Shown here: piece after piece, positions 8,464-17,491 of the stretch
Layout: the number at the start of each line of letters is the position of its first letter
How positions within the stretch are numbered: the first letter of the stretch is position 1
Source of the DNA: Xanthocytophaga flava
Lineage (GTDB): Bacteria > Bacteroidota > Bacteroidia > Cytophagales > 172606-1
Assembly (NCBI GenBank): GCA_030068525.1
Contig: JASJOS010000001.1
Location: 682,001 to 746,000, forward strand
Length of the DNA stretch: 64,000 bases
Direction: 5' to 3'
Made by a program: the position numbers and the translations under genes
The notes under the pieces: generated by a model
Told to the model about the DNA's origin: nothing
Databases searched by the model: none
What the model saw: the letters and a program-made list of their open reading frames with translations, nothing else

Positions 8464-9570
8464 TTACACTCTGATTTCCACAGGCTTTGTTTTATCCAAC
8501 GTTGCATTGCGGATAGATACCTGCTGTGCAAGCGTTTCTGCCAGATCCCGAAATGCCTGTCCAGACACCTGGTCTGTCATAACAACTGGTTTGCCAGCAT
8601 CTCCGGATTCCCGGATGCTCTGCACCAACGGAATTTGACCCAGTAATGGAACATCATATTGTTCAGCCAGTTGTCGGCCTCCATCCTTGCCAAAGATATA
8701 ATACTTATTATCAGGTAGCTCAGCTGGAGTAAAATAAGCCATATTCTCTACAACTCCTAATACAGGTACATTGATAGCAGGTTGTTTGAACATAGACAAT
8801 CCTCTGCGAGCATCAGCCAGAGCAACTTTCTGTGGAGTAGTTACAATAATAGCTCCCGTAACTGGTACTGTCTGTACTAATGTCAGGTGTATATCACTGG
8901 TTCCGGGAGGAAGATCAATTAACAGATAGTCCAGTTCACCCCATTCTACATCAGTAATAAACTGCTTCAGGGCAGAACTTGCCATAGGTCCACGCCATAC
9001 AACCGCTTCATCTGCTTTTCCAGTTAAAAAACCCATTGATAGCAGCTTTATACCATACTGATGAACAGGCATAATATAGTTTTTGCCATTTTTCTGAGTA
9101 ACCTGCGGTTTCATATCTTCTGTATCAAACATAGTTGGTACAGAAGGGCCATAAATATCAGCATCAATTAGACCTACCTTGGCACCAAGCTTATACAAGG
9201 CAATAGCCAGATTAGAGGTAACTGTAGATTTACCTACGCCTCCTTTACCAGAGGCAATCGCAATAATGTTTTTTACCCCAGGTAATACAGGACCATTCAA
9301 TCGGGTAGAAGTTACATCTGCAATCATTTTGATCTGAATATCAATATCCTCTCCTACTGCTTTTTTGATGGCATCTTCACAATCCTTCCGGATTTTTTCT
9401 TTTAGCGGACAGGCAGGCGTCGTTAACACCACTGTAAAACGAACCTGATTGATTCCAAATTCAACATCCTGAATCATGTTCAGAGACACCAGGTCACGTT
9501 TCAAGTCAGGCTCCTGCACTGTACTCAATGCCTCTAGTATTATTTCTTTGGTAATGGTCATGCTTCCCAT
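8464..9570 (-). CDS. mrp: Mrp/ApbC-family P-loop ATPase (Fe-S cluster carrier)
   Basis: The 368-residue protein has an N-terminal MIP18/DUF59-like domain (about residues 5-85, including TTPACPLKEKI) and an Mrp/NBP35 ATPase domain. The deviant Walker A is GKGGVGKSTVTSNLAIAL near residue 108, followed by DADIYGPSVPTMF. Family members bind and pass on Fe-S clusters in the cytoplasm. The CxxC seen in many Mrp proteins after the ENMAYF segment is absent here (YFTPAELPDNKYYIFG), a pattern I believe is usual for Bacteroidota. ATG 9570 or ATG 9561 could be the start; they differ by three residues. The neighbouring Nfu gene supports an Fe-S role. Confidence 0.92.
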   Translation of the reverse strand: MGSMTITKEIILEALSTVQEPDLKRDLVSLNMIQDVEFGINQVRFTVVLTTPACPLKEKIRKDCEDAIKKAVGEDIDIQIKMIADVTSTRLNGPVLPGVKNIIAIASGKGGVGKSTVTSNLAIALYKLGAKVGLIDADIYGPSVPTMFDTEDMKPQVTQKNGKNYIMPVHQYGIKLLSMGFLTGKADEAVVWRGPMASSALKQFITDVEWGELDYLLIDLPPGTSDIHLTLVQTVPVTGAIIVTTPQKVALADARRGLSMFKQPAINVPVLGVVENMAYFTPAELPDNKYYIFGKDGGRQLAEQYDVPLLGQIPLVQSIRESGDAGKPVVMTDQVSGQAFRDLAETLAQQVSIRNATLDKTKPVEIRV

Positions 9571-9924
9571 GGGAGAATCAACAAATAGTAACGATGTTTG
9601 GTTAATAGGAAATCTTAAAAGCTAGTATGCCTCAATTAAATGTCGGACATTGTCATGAAGGATAACAAAAATTATCCAGAAAAAATCCTCAACAAGTGAC
9701 AAAGTTAGGTGCATGAAGAATGTTTTTGCAATAAATTGTAAGGAAACTTGCAATAAAATCGCAATTTGTAGCTAATCTAACCATAGATATCACGTAGTTC
9801 TCTACTTGCATTTGTTTTGTAACCAAATCTCAGAATCAATTTTCAACGTAAGACTCTGAAAAATTCAGTACCTTGCGACTTACAAAAGAGAATAATCCAT
9901 CTATTTACTGTATTTCGGAGTTGT
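9571..9924. other. Divergent intergenic region between mrp and dnaG
   Basis: This AT-rich region must hold promoters for both divergent genes. A weak -7-like TACCTTGC lies about 50 nt upstream of dnaG. No open frame, RNA gene or repeat was recognised. Confidence 0.4.
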
Positions 9925-11916
9925 ATGCGGATACCGAATGAACTTGTGCAGCAAATCCAGCAGGCAGCAGACGTGCTGGATGTAGTAGGAGATTATGTTT
10001 CGCTAAAAAAGAGGGGAAGCAACTGGATTGCCTGTTGCCCGTTTCATAATGAGAAAACCCCTTCATTTGCCGTATCTCCTGCAAAAGGTATCTATAAGTG
10101 TTTTGGTTGTGGCAAATCAGGTGATCCTGTCAAGTTTGTCATGGACATTGAGGGGGTAAGTTTTGCAGAAGCCCTACGACATCTTGCTCGAAAATATAAC
10201 ATCGAAATCCCTGAAGTTGAGTATACTCCTGAAGAAACCCAGCGACAAAATGAAATAGATAGCTTGTATATCGCATTGAATTTTGCCAAGGACTTTTTTA
10301 AACAGCAACTACAAACACCGGATGGACAGGCTATTGGTCTGTCGTATTTCAAAGAACGTGATCTGCGAGATGGAACTATTGATGCATTTGATTTGGGTTA
10401 TAGTTCATCTGCCTGGGATGCCTTTACAAAAGAAGCGTTAAGCAAACACTATAATCTGGATATCCTCCAAAAGGCAGGTCTGACTATTGTCAATGACAAA
10501 GGGAGACAATACGATAGATTCCGGGATCGGGTGATTTTCCCAATTCATAACTTGTCGGGTAGGGTAATCGCATTTGGAGCTCGGATCATGACCAATGATA
10601 AGAATCAGCCCAAATACCTGAACTCTCCCGAAACGGAAGTCTATCACAAAAGCCGCATTCTGTATGGTATCTATCAGGCCAAAAATGCCATTCGCCAAGT
10701 TGATAACTGCTATCTGGCTGAAGGCTATATGGATGTTATTTCCCTGCACCAGGCAGGTATCCAGAATGTTGTAGCATCATCAGGGACATCCTTGACGAAA
10801 GAACAGATTCAGTTAATCAGCAGGTTTACTAAAAATGTTACGATGCTGTATGATGGTGATGCAGCTGGTATCAAAGCCTCTATACGCGGAACTGATCTGG
10901 TACTAGAAGAAGGGCTGAATGTAAAGATTGTTATCTTCCCGGATAATGATGATCCGGATAGCTACGTCCGTAAAGTGGGGTCTGTAGCGTTTCAGGAATT
11001 TGTAAAAAATAACAGTCAGGACTTTATCACGTTTAAAGTCAAACTCTATTCCAAAGAAATCCAGAATGATCCGTATCGAAAATCGGAGGTTATCAAGGAA
11101 ATGGTGGCCAGTAATATTAAGATTCCTGATCCTATTCAACGTTCTGTATTTCGCCGACAAATTGCCCATCTGCTGGATGTAGACGAACAAACCCTGATTA
11201 CAGAAGAAAACTTTCTGATCAAGAAGGAAAGAGTAGATTATCAGAAGCGTACAGAAAAACAGCAGACACCACCACCTGACTCTTATCCTCCGGAATCGTA
11301 TCATTCATTTGAGGATCAATTACCAGAAGGGGTTTCATTTGCACCTGAAGAAACCTATGCGGTTGAAGTTGGAAGTAAAGTAACCGATCATAGCCGATCA
11401 TCTATGAGTTATCGGGAAGAAGGGGTGATTCGGTTAATACTTCATTATGGCGATCAGGTATTGGAAGGCACTGAAGACACTGTATGTGACTTTGTAATGA
11501 GAGAGCTAGAGGATATTGCGTTTCAAACACCCCTTTATCAACAAGTACTGGATATATTTCGGTCCGAGTGGATGAATGGTCGAATTTTGAAAAGTGAAGA
11601 TTTTCTACGACATCCGGATCCTCAGATACAGGATATGACCATTACAATGCTAACCGAAAAATATACGATCAGTGATAACTGGTTTAATAAATTTGACATT
11701 CGGGTAGCACACGAAAGTGATAACCTCCTGGAAGAAACCTATAACCAGGTATTGCGCCTGAAACAGGAAGTGGTACGGGATAAAATTGCAGAAAATTTTA
11801 AAGCCATTCAGGCTACCAAAGATATAAATCAACAATTGCAGTTGCTTCGTGTTCAGAAACAATACAAAGAAATAGAGAGGCAGATTGCCAATATTTTAGG
11901 TAATGTAATAAGGTAA
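9925..11916 (+). CDS. dnaG: DNA primase DnaG
   Basis: The 663-residue protein makes RNA primers at the replication fork. The N-terminal CHC2 zinc finger is intact (Cys38, His41, Cys59, Cys62, within CPFHNEKTPSF and KCFGCGKSGDP). The TOPRIM catalytic part has LAEGYMDVISLHQAG and LYDGDAAG, supplying the metal-binding acidic residues. The C-terminal third is divergent, as expected for the helicase-binding region. The family N-terminus MRIPNELVQQIQQAADVLDVV fits the ATG at 9925. The end of the gene, stop codon included, lies in a perfect inverted repeat shared with the convergent rhomboid gene. Confidence 0.97.
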   Translation: MRIPNELVQQIQQAADVLDVVGDYVSLKKRGSNWIACCPFHNEKTPSFAVSPAKGIYKCFGCGKSGDPVKFVMDIEGVSFAEALRHLARKYNIEIPEVEYTPEETQRQNEIDSLYIALNFAKDFFKQQLQTPDGQAIGLSYFKERDLRDGTIDAFDLGYSSSAWDAFTKEALSKHYNLDILQKAGLTIVNDKGRQYDRFRDRVIFPIHNLSGRVIAFGARIMTNDKNQPKYLNSPETEVYHKSRILYGIYQAKNAIRQVDNCYLAEGYMDVISLHQAGIQNVVASSGTSLTKEQIQLISRFTKNVTMLYDGDAAGIKASIRGTDLVLEEGLNVKIVIFPDNDDPDSYVRKVGSVAFQEFVKNNSQDFITFKVKLYSKEIQNDPYRKSEVIKEMVASNIKIPDPIQRSVFRRQIAHLLDVDEQTLITEENFLIKKERVDYQKRTEKQQTPPPDSYPPESYHSFEDQLPEGVSFAPEETYAVEVGSKVTDHSRSSMSYREEGVIRLILHYGDQVLEGTEDTVCDFVMRELEDIAFQTPLYQQVLDIFRSEWMNGRILKSEDFLRHPDPQIQDMTITMLTEKYTISDNWFNKFDIRVAHESDNLLEETYNQVLRLKQEVVRDKIAENFKAIQATKDINQQLQLLRVQKQYKEIERQIANILGNVIR

Positions 11917-11938
11917 TCCTTAGTACATTACCTAAAAT
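11893..11938. terminator. 15-bp perfect inverted repeat over the dnaG stop codon
   Basis: The arms 11893-11907 and 11924-11938 are perfectly complementary (ATTTTAGGTAATGTA and its reverse complement). The 16-nt loop contains the dnaG stop codon. It sits between convergent dnaG and rhomboid genes and probably ends transcription from one or both sides, although no long T run follows. Confidence 0.55.
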
Positions 11939-11940
11939 TC

Positions 11941-12573
11941 CTACATACTCCCTCCTAAAATCTGGCTCATAAATAATGTCACAACAGGAGGATAAACAAT
12001 CACACTGAACACAATTCCAAATAATGCCCCCCATAAGTGAGCATCATGGTTGATATGGTCCCCTCCTCTTTTTGACATATATACAGAATAAAGCATATAT
12101 AAGGCACCAAACAAGAATGCGGGTATTGGAATTGGTATAAACATAAATCCTAACTGTGCTTGCGGGTAAAATAGAATAAATGCAAAGACTACTGCTGAAA
12201 CACCACCTGAAGCCCCTAAAGAATTGTAATTGTATACATTTCTATACTTCAGAAAAGTTGGAATATCGGAAACAATAATTCCAAGTATATACAGTGTTCC
12301 AAATAATGTAAATCCTGCACCTGGATATAATTGCGCGAATACTTTTTCCATTTGCACACCAAAGGAGTACAATGCCATCATATTAAAAAGAAGATGCATA
12401 CCATCTTCATGAATAAAACCAGATGTAATAAACCGATAATATTCACGTTTTCGTGCTACGTCATACGGATTCATCATCCACTTGTACTTAATATCAGGTT
12501 GCCTCCACGCATACAAAGAAGCAAGTACAGTAATTATAACAAAGACAAGAGTAAGCGAAAATGTAATAGACAT
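11941..12573 (-). CDS. Rhomboid-family intramembrane serine protease
   Basis: The 210-residue membrane protein has about six hydrophobic segments. The rhomboid signatures are present: SGFIHEDGMHLLFNMMALYSFG in the first half, the catalytic serine motif GASGG near residue 120, and the histidine of HDAHLWGALFG near residue 178. Rhomboids cut substrate transmembrane helices; the substrate here is unknown. The start ATG at 12573 precedes the first hydrophobic segment. It converges on dnaG with a 24-nt gap and appears to be a single-gene unit. Confidence 0.93.
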   Translation of the reverse strand: MSITFSLTLVFVIITVLASLYAWRQPDIKYKWMMNPYDVARKREYYRFITSGFIHEDGMHLLFNMMALYSFGVQMEKVFAQLYPGAGFTLFGTLYILGIIVSDIPTFLKYRNVYNYNSLGASGGVSAVVFAFILFYPQAQLGFMFIPIPIPAFLFGALYMLYSVYMSKRGGDHINHDAHLWGALFGIVFSVIVYPPVVTLFMSQILGGSM

Positions 12574-12690
12574 AAATAATAGGGCAAATAAAATAGTGAG
12601 AACAAAGAATAGCAGCAGCAGTATTTTCCTGGAATTAGTATTCTTGGCCCTGCAAAATAGTATATTTTTTTAGGATACAACGGATCTGAC

Positions 12691-13653
12691 TTATTCTTTC
12701 AGGTTTGAGCTAATAGATACTGGAAATGTACTCGAAATCTTATGCACCAGCACCTCATTGATTTTCACATACGATTCGTGTGTCCAGCCAGCCACATGGG
12801 GGGAAAACAATACTTTATCTGATTGTGTTAAATACGCAAAAGCAGACTGTTGTTCAGGAGTAAGTGTTTTCAACTTTTCGTTCTCCAATACATCCAGACA
12901 AGCCCCCAGTATTTTGCCTTTCTCAATAGCAGCCTGCAAAGCAACGAAAGGAGCTACTTCACCACGAGATGTATTGATGAAGAAAACAGAATGACGGAAG
13001 TTATCAAACATCGCCTCATTAAACCACCGATTAGTTTCGGAAGTCAACGGTACATGCAAACTAACAACCTGCGCCTGATCACAGATTTCTTCCAAAGTAC
13101 TCTCCTCCACCCATTCATCTGAAAAATCTTTCAGATACTTATCATAAGCCAGCATATTGCATCCAAAGGCTTTTACACGTTTGGCAAACTCATGTCCTGT
13201 ATTCCCATATCCGATAATTCCGACTGTTTTTCCCTTTAGTTCTGTACCCCGATTCCCTTCCCGATCCCATACCAAACTCCGAACCTGTCTGTCAGCCCTG
13301 CTTAGGTGATTCATCAGCGAAAGTAACATACCCATTGCATGCTCAGCTACAGCATCCCGATTGCCTTCCGGAGCATTGAATAGTTGGATGTTTCGTTTTA
13401 AGACAGCGTCTACATCAATCTGATCAAGCCCTGCTCCTGCTCTGGCAATAAATTTTAGCTTTGTAGCCCGTTCGAGAAATGCTTCATCCAGTTGCATTTT
13501 ACTACGGACTATGATTCCTTCATAATTGCTTATAATCTCCAGTACTTCAGCACGACTGATATCTGGTTGGTAATTTACAGCATATCCTTTTTCTCCCAAC
13601 ATTGGAAGCAGAGAGGTATGCATCTTATCTATAACAAGTATTTGCATGGTCAT
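12691..13653 (-). CDS. D-isomer-specific 2-hydroxyacid dehydrogenase
   Basis: The 320-residue NAD-dependent dehydrogenase has the substrate-domain motif ARAGAGLDQID, the Rossmann motif VGIIGYGNTGHEFAKRV, the catalytic-arginine segment NTSRGEV, and the catalytic-histidine segment SPHVAGWT. It resembles D-3-phosphoglycerate dehydrogenase but lacks a C-terminal ACT domain, so the substrate could be 3-phosphoglycerate or another 2-hydroxyacid. No serine-pathway gene is adjacent. Two start codons are possible (MTMQILVID), six bases apart. Upstream lies mgtE, separated by that gene's terminator, so this gene has its own promoter. Confidence 0.88.
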   Translation of the reverse strand: MTMQILVIDKMHTSLLPMLGEKGYAVNYQPDISRAEVLEIISNYEGIIVRSKMQLDEAFLERATKLKFIARAGAGLDQIDVDAVLKRNIQLFNAPEGNRDAVAEHAMGMLLSLMNHLSRADRQVRSLVWDREGNRGTELKGKTVGIIGYGNTGHEFAKRVKAFGCNMLAYDKYLKDFSDEWVEESTLEEICDQAQVVSLHVPLTSETNRWFNEAMFDNFRHSVFFINTSRGEVAPFVALQAAIEKGKILGACLDVLENEKLKTLTPEQQSAFAYLTQSDKVLFSPHVAGWTHESYVKINEVLVHKISSTFPVSISSNLKE

Positions 13654-13682
13654 AAATTAGTGAGCTGCAAAAATAATAGGTT

Positions 13683-13713
13683 TTTAAAATAAAAACCCTC
13701 TAGGTAGAGGGTT
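13683..13713 (-). terminator. Terminator of mgtE
   Basis: On the minus strand a 7-bp stem (AACCCTC / GAGGGTT, 13694-13713, loop 6 nt) is followed by a T-rich run down to about 13683. It lies about 30 nt past the mgtE stop. Confidence 0.8.
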
Positions 13714-13744
13714 ATAAAGATTTCATCTTGTATTGAAATACTCT

Positions 13745-15103
13745 CTACAAACTATATAACAACTTTGCAGTAAAGAAATATACAGTCAACCCCAGCAAGT
13801 CATTTGCTGTTGTAATAAAAGGCCCAGAGGCAACAGCAGGATTCACACCAAATCTATCCAGTACCAACGGAGTTACTGTTCCCATAAATGAAGCTAGCAG
13901 TACAACCGCTAAAATAGAAATTGAAACCACAATAGATAATTTCAGGTCACGGGTAGCACCATAAATGACCAGAAATAAAACCATAGACAACAAAGCACCA
14001 TTCAGCATTCCTATACTGAATACCTTCAACAAACGTCGAATCACACTCTGCTCAACAACCGAGGGACTTGCCAGACTTTGCAAAATGACAGAAGAAGACT
14101 GTACACCTACATTTCCACCGGTACCGGCAATCAGTGTCATAAAATAAGCTAATGCACCTACTGCTCCCAACACAGGTTTGCCTATCATATCTGTGAGCCA
14201 GGCTGCCAGCAACCCACCTGCCATTCCTATAATCTGCCAGGGCAAGCGAGCCTTTACAGAAGCCCATACAGTATCATCTTCCTCGATATCACCTGACAAA
14301 CCCGTCATCGCCTGCCGATCCTGCTCTGCCTGTTCGGTAATTACGTCTACGATATCATCAATAGTAATCCGACCCAATAACCGACCATTCACATTCACTA
14401 CCGGTACAGATTCCAAGTCATAACGTTGCATAATATCTGCCACCTCTTCAGCAGATTGGTGCGAATCAACAGATACGACATCATCCTCATAAATATCTGC
14501 CACTTTTGTAGATACACGTGACAATACAATCTTTTTCAGCGATACCCTTCCTCTTAATACATTGTTATCGTCTACTACATAAACAGAGTTCACTTTTTCT
14601 ACTTTCTCAGCCTGCCTTCTGATTTCATCCACCGTCTGTGTTACCGTCCATTTAATATTGGCTTTTACAAGCTCCTTCGCCATTAGTCCACCAGCAGTGT
14701 CCTCCTCATAATGTAACAGATCAATAATATACCTTGCTTTTTCCCGATCTTCCAGCAAAGCCAGTACCTCCTCTTTGGTTCGGGTGGGCTGCTCATTCAG
14801 AATATCTGCCGCATCATCAGAATCCAGATAAGAGATAAACTGTGCAATGGTTTCTGTCGAAAATGCTTTAAGAAAATCTTCCCGCCAGTTTGGAGCCAGA
14901 TTATTAATTACCTGAGCGGCGGTTTCTTCATCCAGAATGGCTATAATATATTGTGCATATTCATCCGTAGGAAACTCATACAGAAGAGCAGCTATATCTG
15001 CCGGATATAATTCATCCATTGCCTGACGCAAAAAATCATCATCGTGTGTTTCTATTGCATCTATCAATAGGTCCAGATAATCTTGCGTCAGTTCAAATGC
15101 CAT
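13745..15103 (-). CDS. mgtE: Magnesium transporter MgtE
   Basis: The 452-residue protein has the full MgtE order: a helical N domain (residues about 20-125, with repeated DAADIL / PADIAALL motifs), two CBS domains (about 130-250), a connecting helix, and five transmembrane segments in the last 170 residues. The conserved GTGGNVGVQSSSV and NPAVASGPFITTANDLLGL segments are present; in known MgtE the latter carries the Asp at the Mg2+ pore. It imports Mg2+ and is gated by cytoplasmic Mg2+ through the N and CBS domains. A perfect -7 element lies about 125 nt upstream and a terminator follows, so it is a monocistronic unit. Confidence 0.96.
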   Translation of the reverse strand: MAFELTQDYLDLLIDAIETHDDDFLRQAMDELYPADIAALLYEFPTDEYAQYIIAILDEETAAQVINNLAPNWREDFLKAFSTETIAQFISYLDSDDAADILNEQPTRTKEEVLALLEDREKARYIIDLLHYEEDTAGGLMAKELVKANIKWTVTQTVDEIRRQAEKVEKVNSVYVVDDNNVLRGRVSLKKIVLSRVSTKVADIYEDDVVSVDSHQSAEEVADIMQRYDLESVPVVNVNGRLLGRITIDDIVDVITEQAEQDRQAMTGLSGDIEEDDTVWASVKARLPWQIIGMAGGLLAAWLTDMIGKPVLGAVGALAYFMTLIAGTGGNVGVQSSSVILQSLASPSVVEQSVIRRLLKVFSIGMLNGALLSMVLFLVIYGATRDLKLSIVVSISILAVVLLASFMGTVTPLVLDRFGVNPAVASGPFITTANDLLGLTVYFFTAKLLYSL

Positions 15104-15227
15104 GCAAAGAGAAAGAGATAAGGGTGATATATGAATAAAGCCAACAGATTACCCAATGTATTCTGATTCTGTTTTACCATAGTGGTCCTCATGAATCATG
15201 CCACATTCAGCAACTATTTTTCGGCTG

Positions 15228-15235
15228 CAAAATTA
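15228..15235 (-). promoter_or_regulatory. Promoter -7 element upstream of mgtE
   Basis: A perfect TAATTTTG on the minus strand matches the Bacteroidota -7 consensus TAnnTTTG. The predicted leader of about 120 nt is long enough for regulation, but I do not recognise a riboswitch in it. Confidence 0.5.
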
Positions 15236-15371
15236 CAGGAAGATCCATACAAATGATAGTACCACAGAAATTTTTCCGGGTAAAAAAACTATTTTTTGTC
15301 TAATTTTTAAGTCTATAAAATTAAGTTTGTGTTAAAAAAATGCAAATAACCCATATTGATCTGAAGATGGT

Positions 15372-16148
15372 TTACTGCATAGCGCTAAACTGCTGTGTCA
15401 GATAAACAAAATCTGCTACTGAAAGTTGTTCGGCACGTTTGTCTAATAAAGGATTTACCAGTAATTCAGGTGACAACCCCAGTGGCTTCAGCGAATTACG
15501 AAGTGTTTTGCGTCGATTATTAAAACCTTGTTTCACCACTTTAAAAAACAGTGCCTCGTCACATTCCAGAGCAGCTACTTCGTTTCGTCTGAGACGAATT
15601 ACACCTGATTGTACTTTGGGTGGAGGATCAAATACATGAGGAGGAACGGTAAAGAGATACTCAATAGTATAATATGCCTGCAGAAACACACTAAGTATTC
15701 CATAATCCTTGTTTCCGGGAGGAGAAGCAATACGTTGAGCAACCTCTTTTTGTAACATACAGACTATTTCGGGCACAGAATCTTTGTATTCCAATACCTT
15801 AAAAAATATCTGTGAGGAGATATTATAGGGAAAGTTACCAATTAGGGCAAAAGGCTTATTGAAAAGGCTATCCAACCGAAGCTGCAAAAAATCTCCTTCA
15901 ATAAGTTTTGAAGAAAGAGCAGGATACTTTTTACGCAAATAAGTTGCTGATTCCCTATCAATCTCACAAAGGTGAAAATCAATGTCCTTCCTTTCTATCA
16001 GAAAATTAGTCAAGACACCTGTTCCAGGTCCTAGCTCCAATACAACCTCATAGTTTTTATGTCCGGTCAGGGCATCTACAATGTTTTTTGCAATGTTGGT
16101 ATCCAGCAGAAAGTGCTGTCCAAGATGTTTTTTAGGTTTAACGTTCAA
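15372..16148 (-). CDS. rsmA: 16S rRNA dimethyladenosine transferase RsmA (KsgA)
   Basis: The 258-residue enzyme dimethylates two adjacent adenosines in helix 45 of 16S rRNA. Visible motifs are KKHLGQHFL at the N-terminus, the SAM-binding VLELGPGTGVLT, and the catalytic NFPYNIS. The C-terminal domain includes NNRRKTLRNSL. The best start is a TTG at 16148 (TTG AAC GTT AAA), since no in-frame ATG precedes the conserved N-terminus. A perfect -7 element lies about 40 nt upstream. It is divergent from pdxA, a pairing also common in Proteobacteria although arranged differently. Confidence 0.96.
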   Translation of the reverse strand: MNVKPKKHLGQHFLLDTNIAKNIVDALTGHKNYEVVLELGPGTGVLTNFLIERKDIDFHLCEIDRESATYLRKKYPALSSKLIEGDFLQLRLDSLFNKPFALIGNFPYNISSQIFFKVLEYKDSVPEIVCMLQKEVAQRIASPPGNKDYGILSVFLQAYYTIEYLFTVPPHVFDPPPKVQSGVIRLRRNEVAALECDEALFFKVVKQGFNNRRKTLRNSLKPLGLSPELLVNPLLDKRAEQLSVADFVYLTQQFSAMQ

Positions 16149-16188
16149 AATACAATAGGGGATTTTGTTCTGTTCTATAAAATCATCC

Positions 16189-16196
16189 CAAAAATA
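16189..16196 (-). promoter_or_regulatory. Promoter -7 element of rsmA
   Basis: A perfect TATTTTTG on the minus strand is 41 nt upstream of the rsmA TTG start. It faces away from the pdxA element on the other strand. Confidence 0.55.
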
Positions 16197-16261
16197 CTAT
16201 ACTTTTTTGTCAGAGAAACCTCCTTTCTATAAAATACGTTTCTAAAAACCAAAAAGGCACG

Positions 16262-16269
16262 TATTTTTG
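16262..16269 (+). promoter_or_regulatory. Promoter -7 element of pdxA
   Basis: A perfect TATTTTTG on the plus strand is 71 nt upstream of the pdxA ATG. If used, it puts the longer open-frame GTG start at 16272 at or upstream of the transcription start, which supports the ATG at 16341. Confidence 0.55.
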
Positions 16270-16340
16270 AGGTGTTAAGTTGTACGGTCAAACACGGGCG
16301 CTTAAAAGAGGTTATTATTTACACATTTCTTATTGTATTC

Positions 16341-17384
16341 ATGTCTGAACATAAACCTGTTATTGGAATCACACTGGGCGATTTTAATGGAGTTGGACCC
16401 GAAGTAACATTAAAGGCACTGGCAGGAGGGCAAATCAGCCGTGTATGTACTCCTGTATTGTATGGGTCTGTCAAAGTTTTGTCTCGCTACCGGAAATTAC
16501 TTAATCTGGAAGAAATTCAGCTTCATTCCATTCGCACTATGGATCAGTTGATTCACAAGCGGGTTAATGTATTTAACTGTTGGGAAGAACATTTAGAAAT
16601 TGAGCCAGGCAAAGCTACTCCTGAAGCAGGTAACGCAGCTTATCTGGCATTGAAAACAGCAGTTGCAGATTTAAAAAACAATATGCTGGATGCCATTGTA
16701 ACAGCTCCGATTAATAAACATACGATTCAAAATGATGCGTTCAAATTTCCTGGACATACAGAATATTTTGCCCATGAGTTTGGAAGTACAGATAGTCTGA
16801 TGTTTCTGGTCAGCCCGGAACTGCGTGTAGCTGTGGCAACAGGACACATACCTTTGGAAAAAGTAAAACCTGCTATTACCAAAGATCTTATTACCAAGAA
16901 AATAAAGTTACTTGAACATTCCCTGCGCCACGATTTTGGTATTGCCAAGCCTAAAATTGCAGTACTAGGCTTGAATCCGCATGCAGGAGAAGACGGCTTA
17001 CTGGGAATGGAAGAAAAAGAAATTATTGGGCCTGTAATCAGCGAACTGAAACACAAAGGAACTTTGGTCTATGGCCCTCTGCCTGCTGATGGATTTTTTG
17101 GTACAGGCAACTACCGCAAATATGATGGAATCCTAGCCATGTATCATGATCAGGGCCTGATTCCGTTTAAAACCATTGCATTTGAAAATGGAGTAAACTT
17201 TACGGCAGGCCTCTCTATGGTACGTACCTCACCAGATCATGGTACAGCCTATAATATTGCTGGAAAAAATACTGCGGACGAAACTTCTATGCGTGAAGCT
17301 ATTTATCTGGCATGTGACATAGTAAAGAACCGCAGAGAACATTTAGTAGTACCAACACAACCTGCACCCCAAAGTCAGCCATAA
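16341..17384 (+). CDS. pdxA: 4-hydroxythreonine-4-phosphate dehydrogenase PdxA
   Basis: The 347-residue enzyme acts in the DXP-dependent pyridoxal phosphate pathway, oxidising 4-phosphohydroxy-L-threonine with NAD. It carries the family start GITLGDFNGVGPEV and the three metal-ligand histidine segments PGHTEYFA, LNPHAGEDG and MYHDQGLIP, plus the phosphate-binding TAPINKH. The open frame extends 23 codons upstream, but the ATG at 16341 gives the conserved N-terminus. A predicted promoter and a strong terminator frame it as a single-gene unit. Confidence 0.96.
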   Translation: MSEHKPVIGITLGDFNGVGPEVTLKALAGGQISRVCTPVLYGSVKVLSRYRKLLNLEEIQLHSIRTMDQLIHKRVNVFNCWEEHLEIEPGKATPEAGNAAYLALKTAVADLKNNMLDAIVTAPINKHTIQNDAFKFPGHTEYFAHEFGSTDSLMFLVSPELRVAVATGHIPLEKVKPAITKDLITKKIKLLEHSLRHDFGIAKPKIAVLGLNPHAGEDGLLGMEEKEIIGPVISELKHKGTLVYGPLPADGFFGTGNYRKYDGILAMYHDQGLIPFKTIAFENGVNFTAGLSMVRTSPDHGTAYNIAGKNTADETSMREAIYLACDIVKNRREHLVVPTQPAPQSQP

Positions 17385-17388
17385 TTGT

Positions 17389-17427
17389 AACAGGGATCGT
17401 TAGTTTAGACAAGATCCCTGTTTTTTT
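17389..17427 (+). terminator. Rho-independent terminator of pdxA
   Basis: A 10-bp perfect stem (AACAGGGATC / GATCCCTGTT, loop 14 nt) is followed by a T7 run, starting 5 nt after the stop codon. Confidence 0.9.
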
Positions 17428-17491
17428 AGTGTTTGGCTAAAACAGGAAATGGCTAGATCCTCTTATATCTTAACATTTTTCACCTTATCTC

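Noticed and set aside
15104..15230. Mg2+ riboswitch in the mgtE leader
   Set aside because: The leader is long enough, but I could not recognise a known Mg2+-sensing fold; a covariance-model search would be needed.
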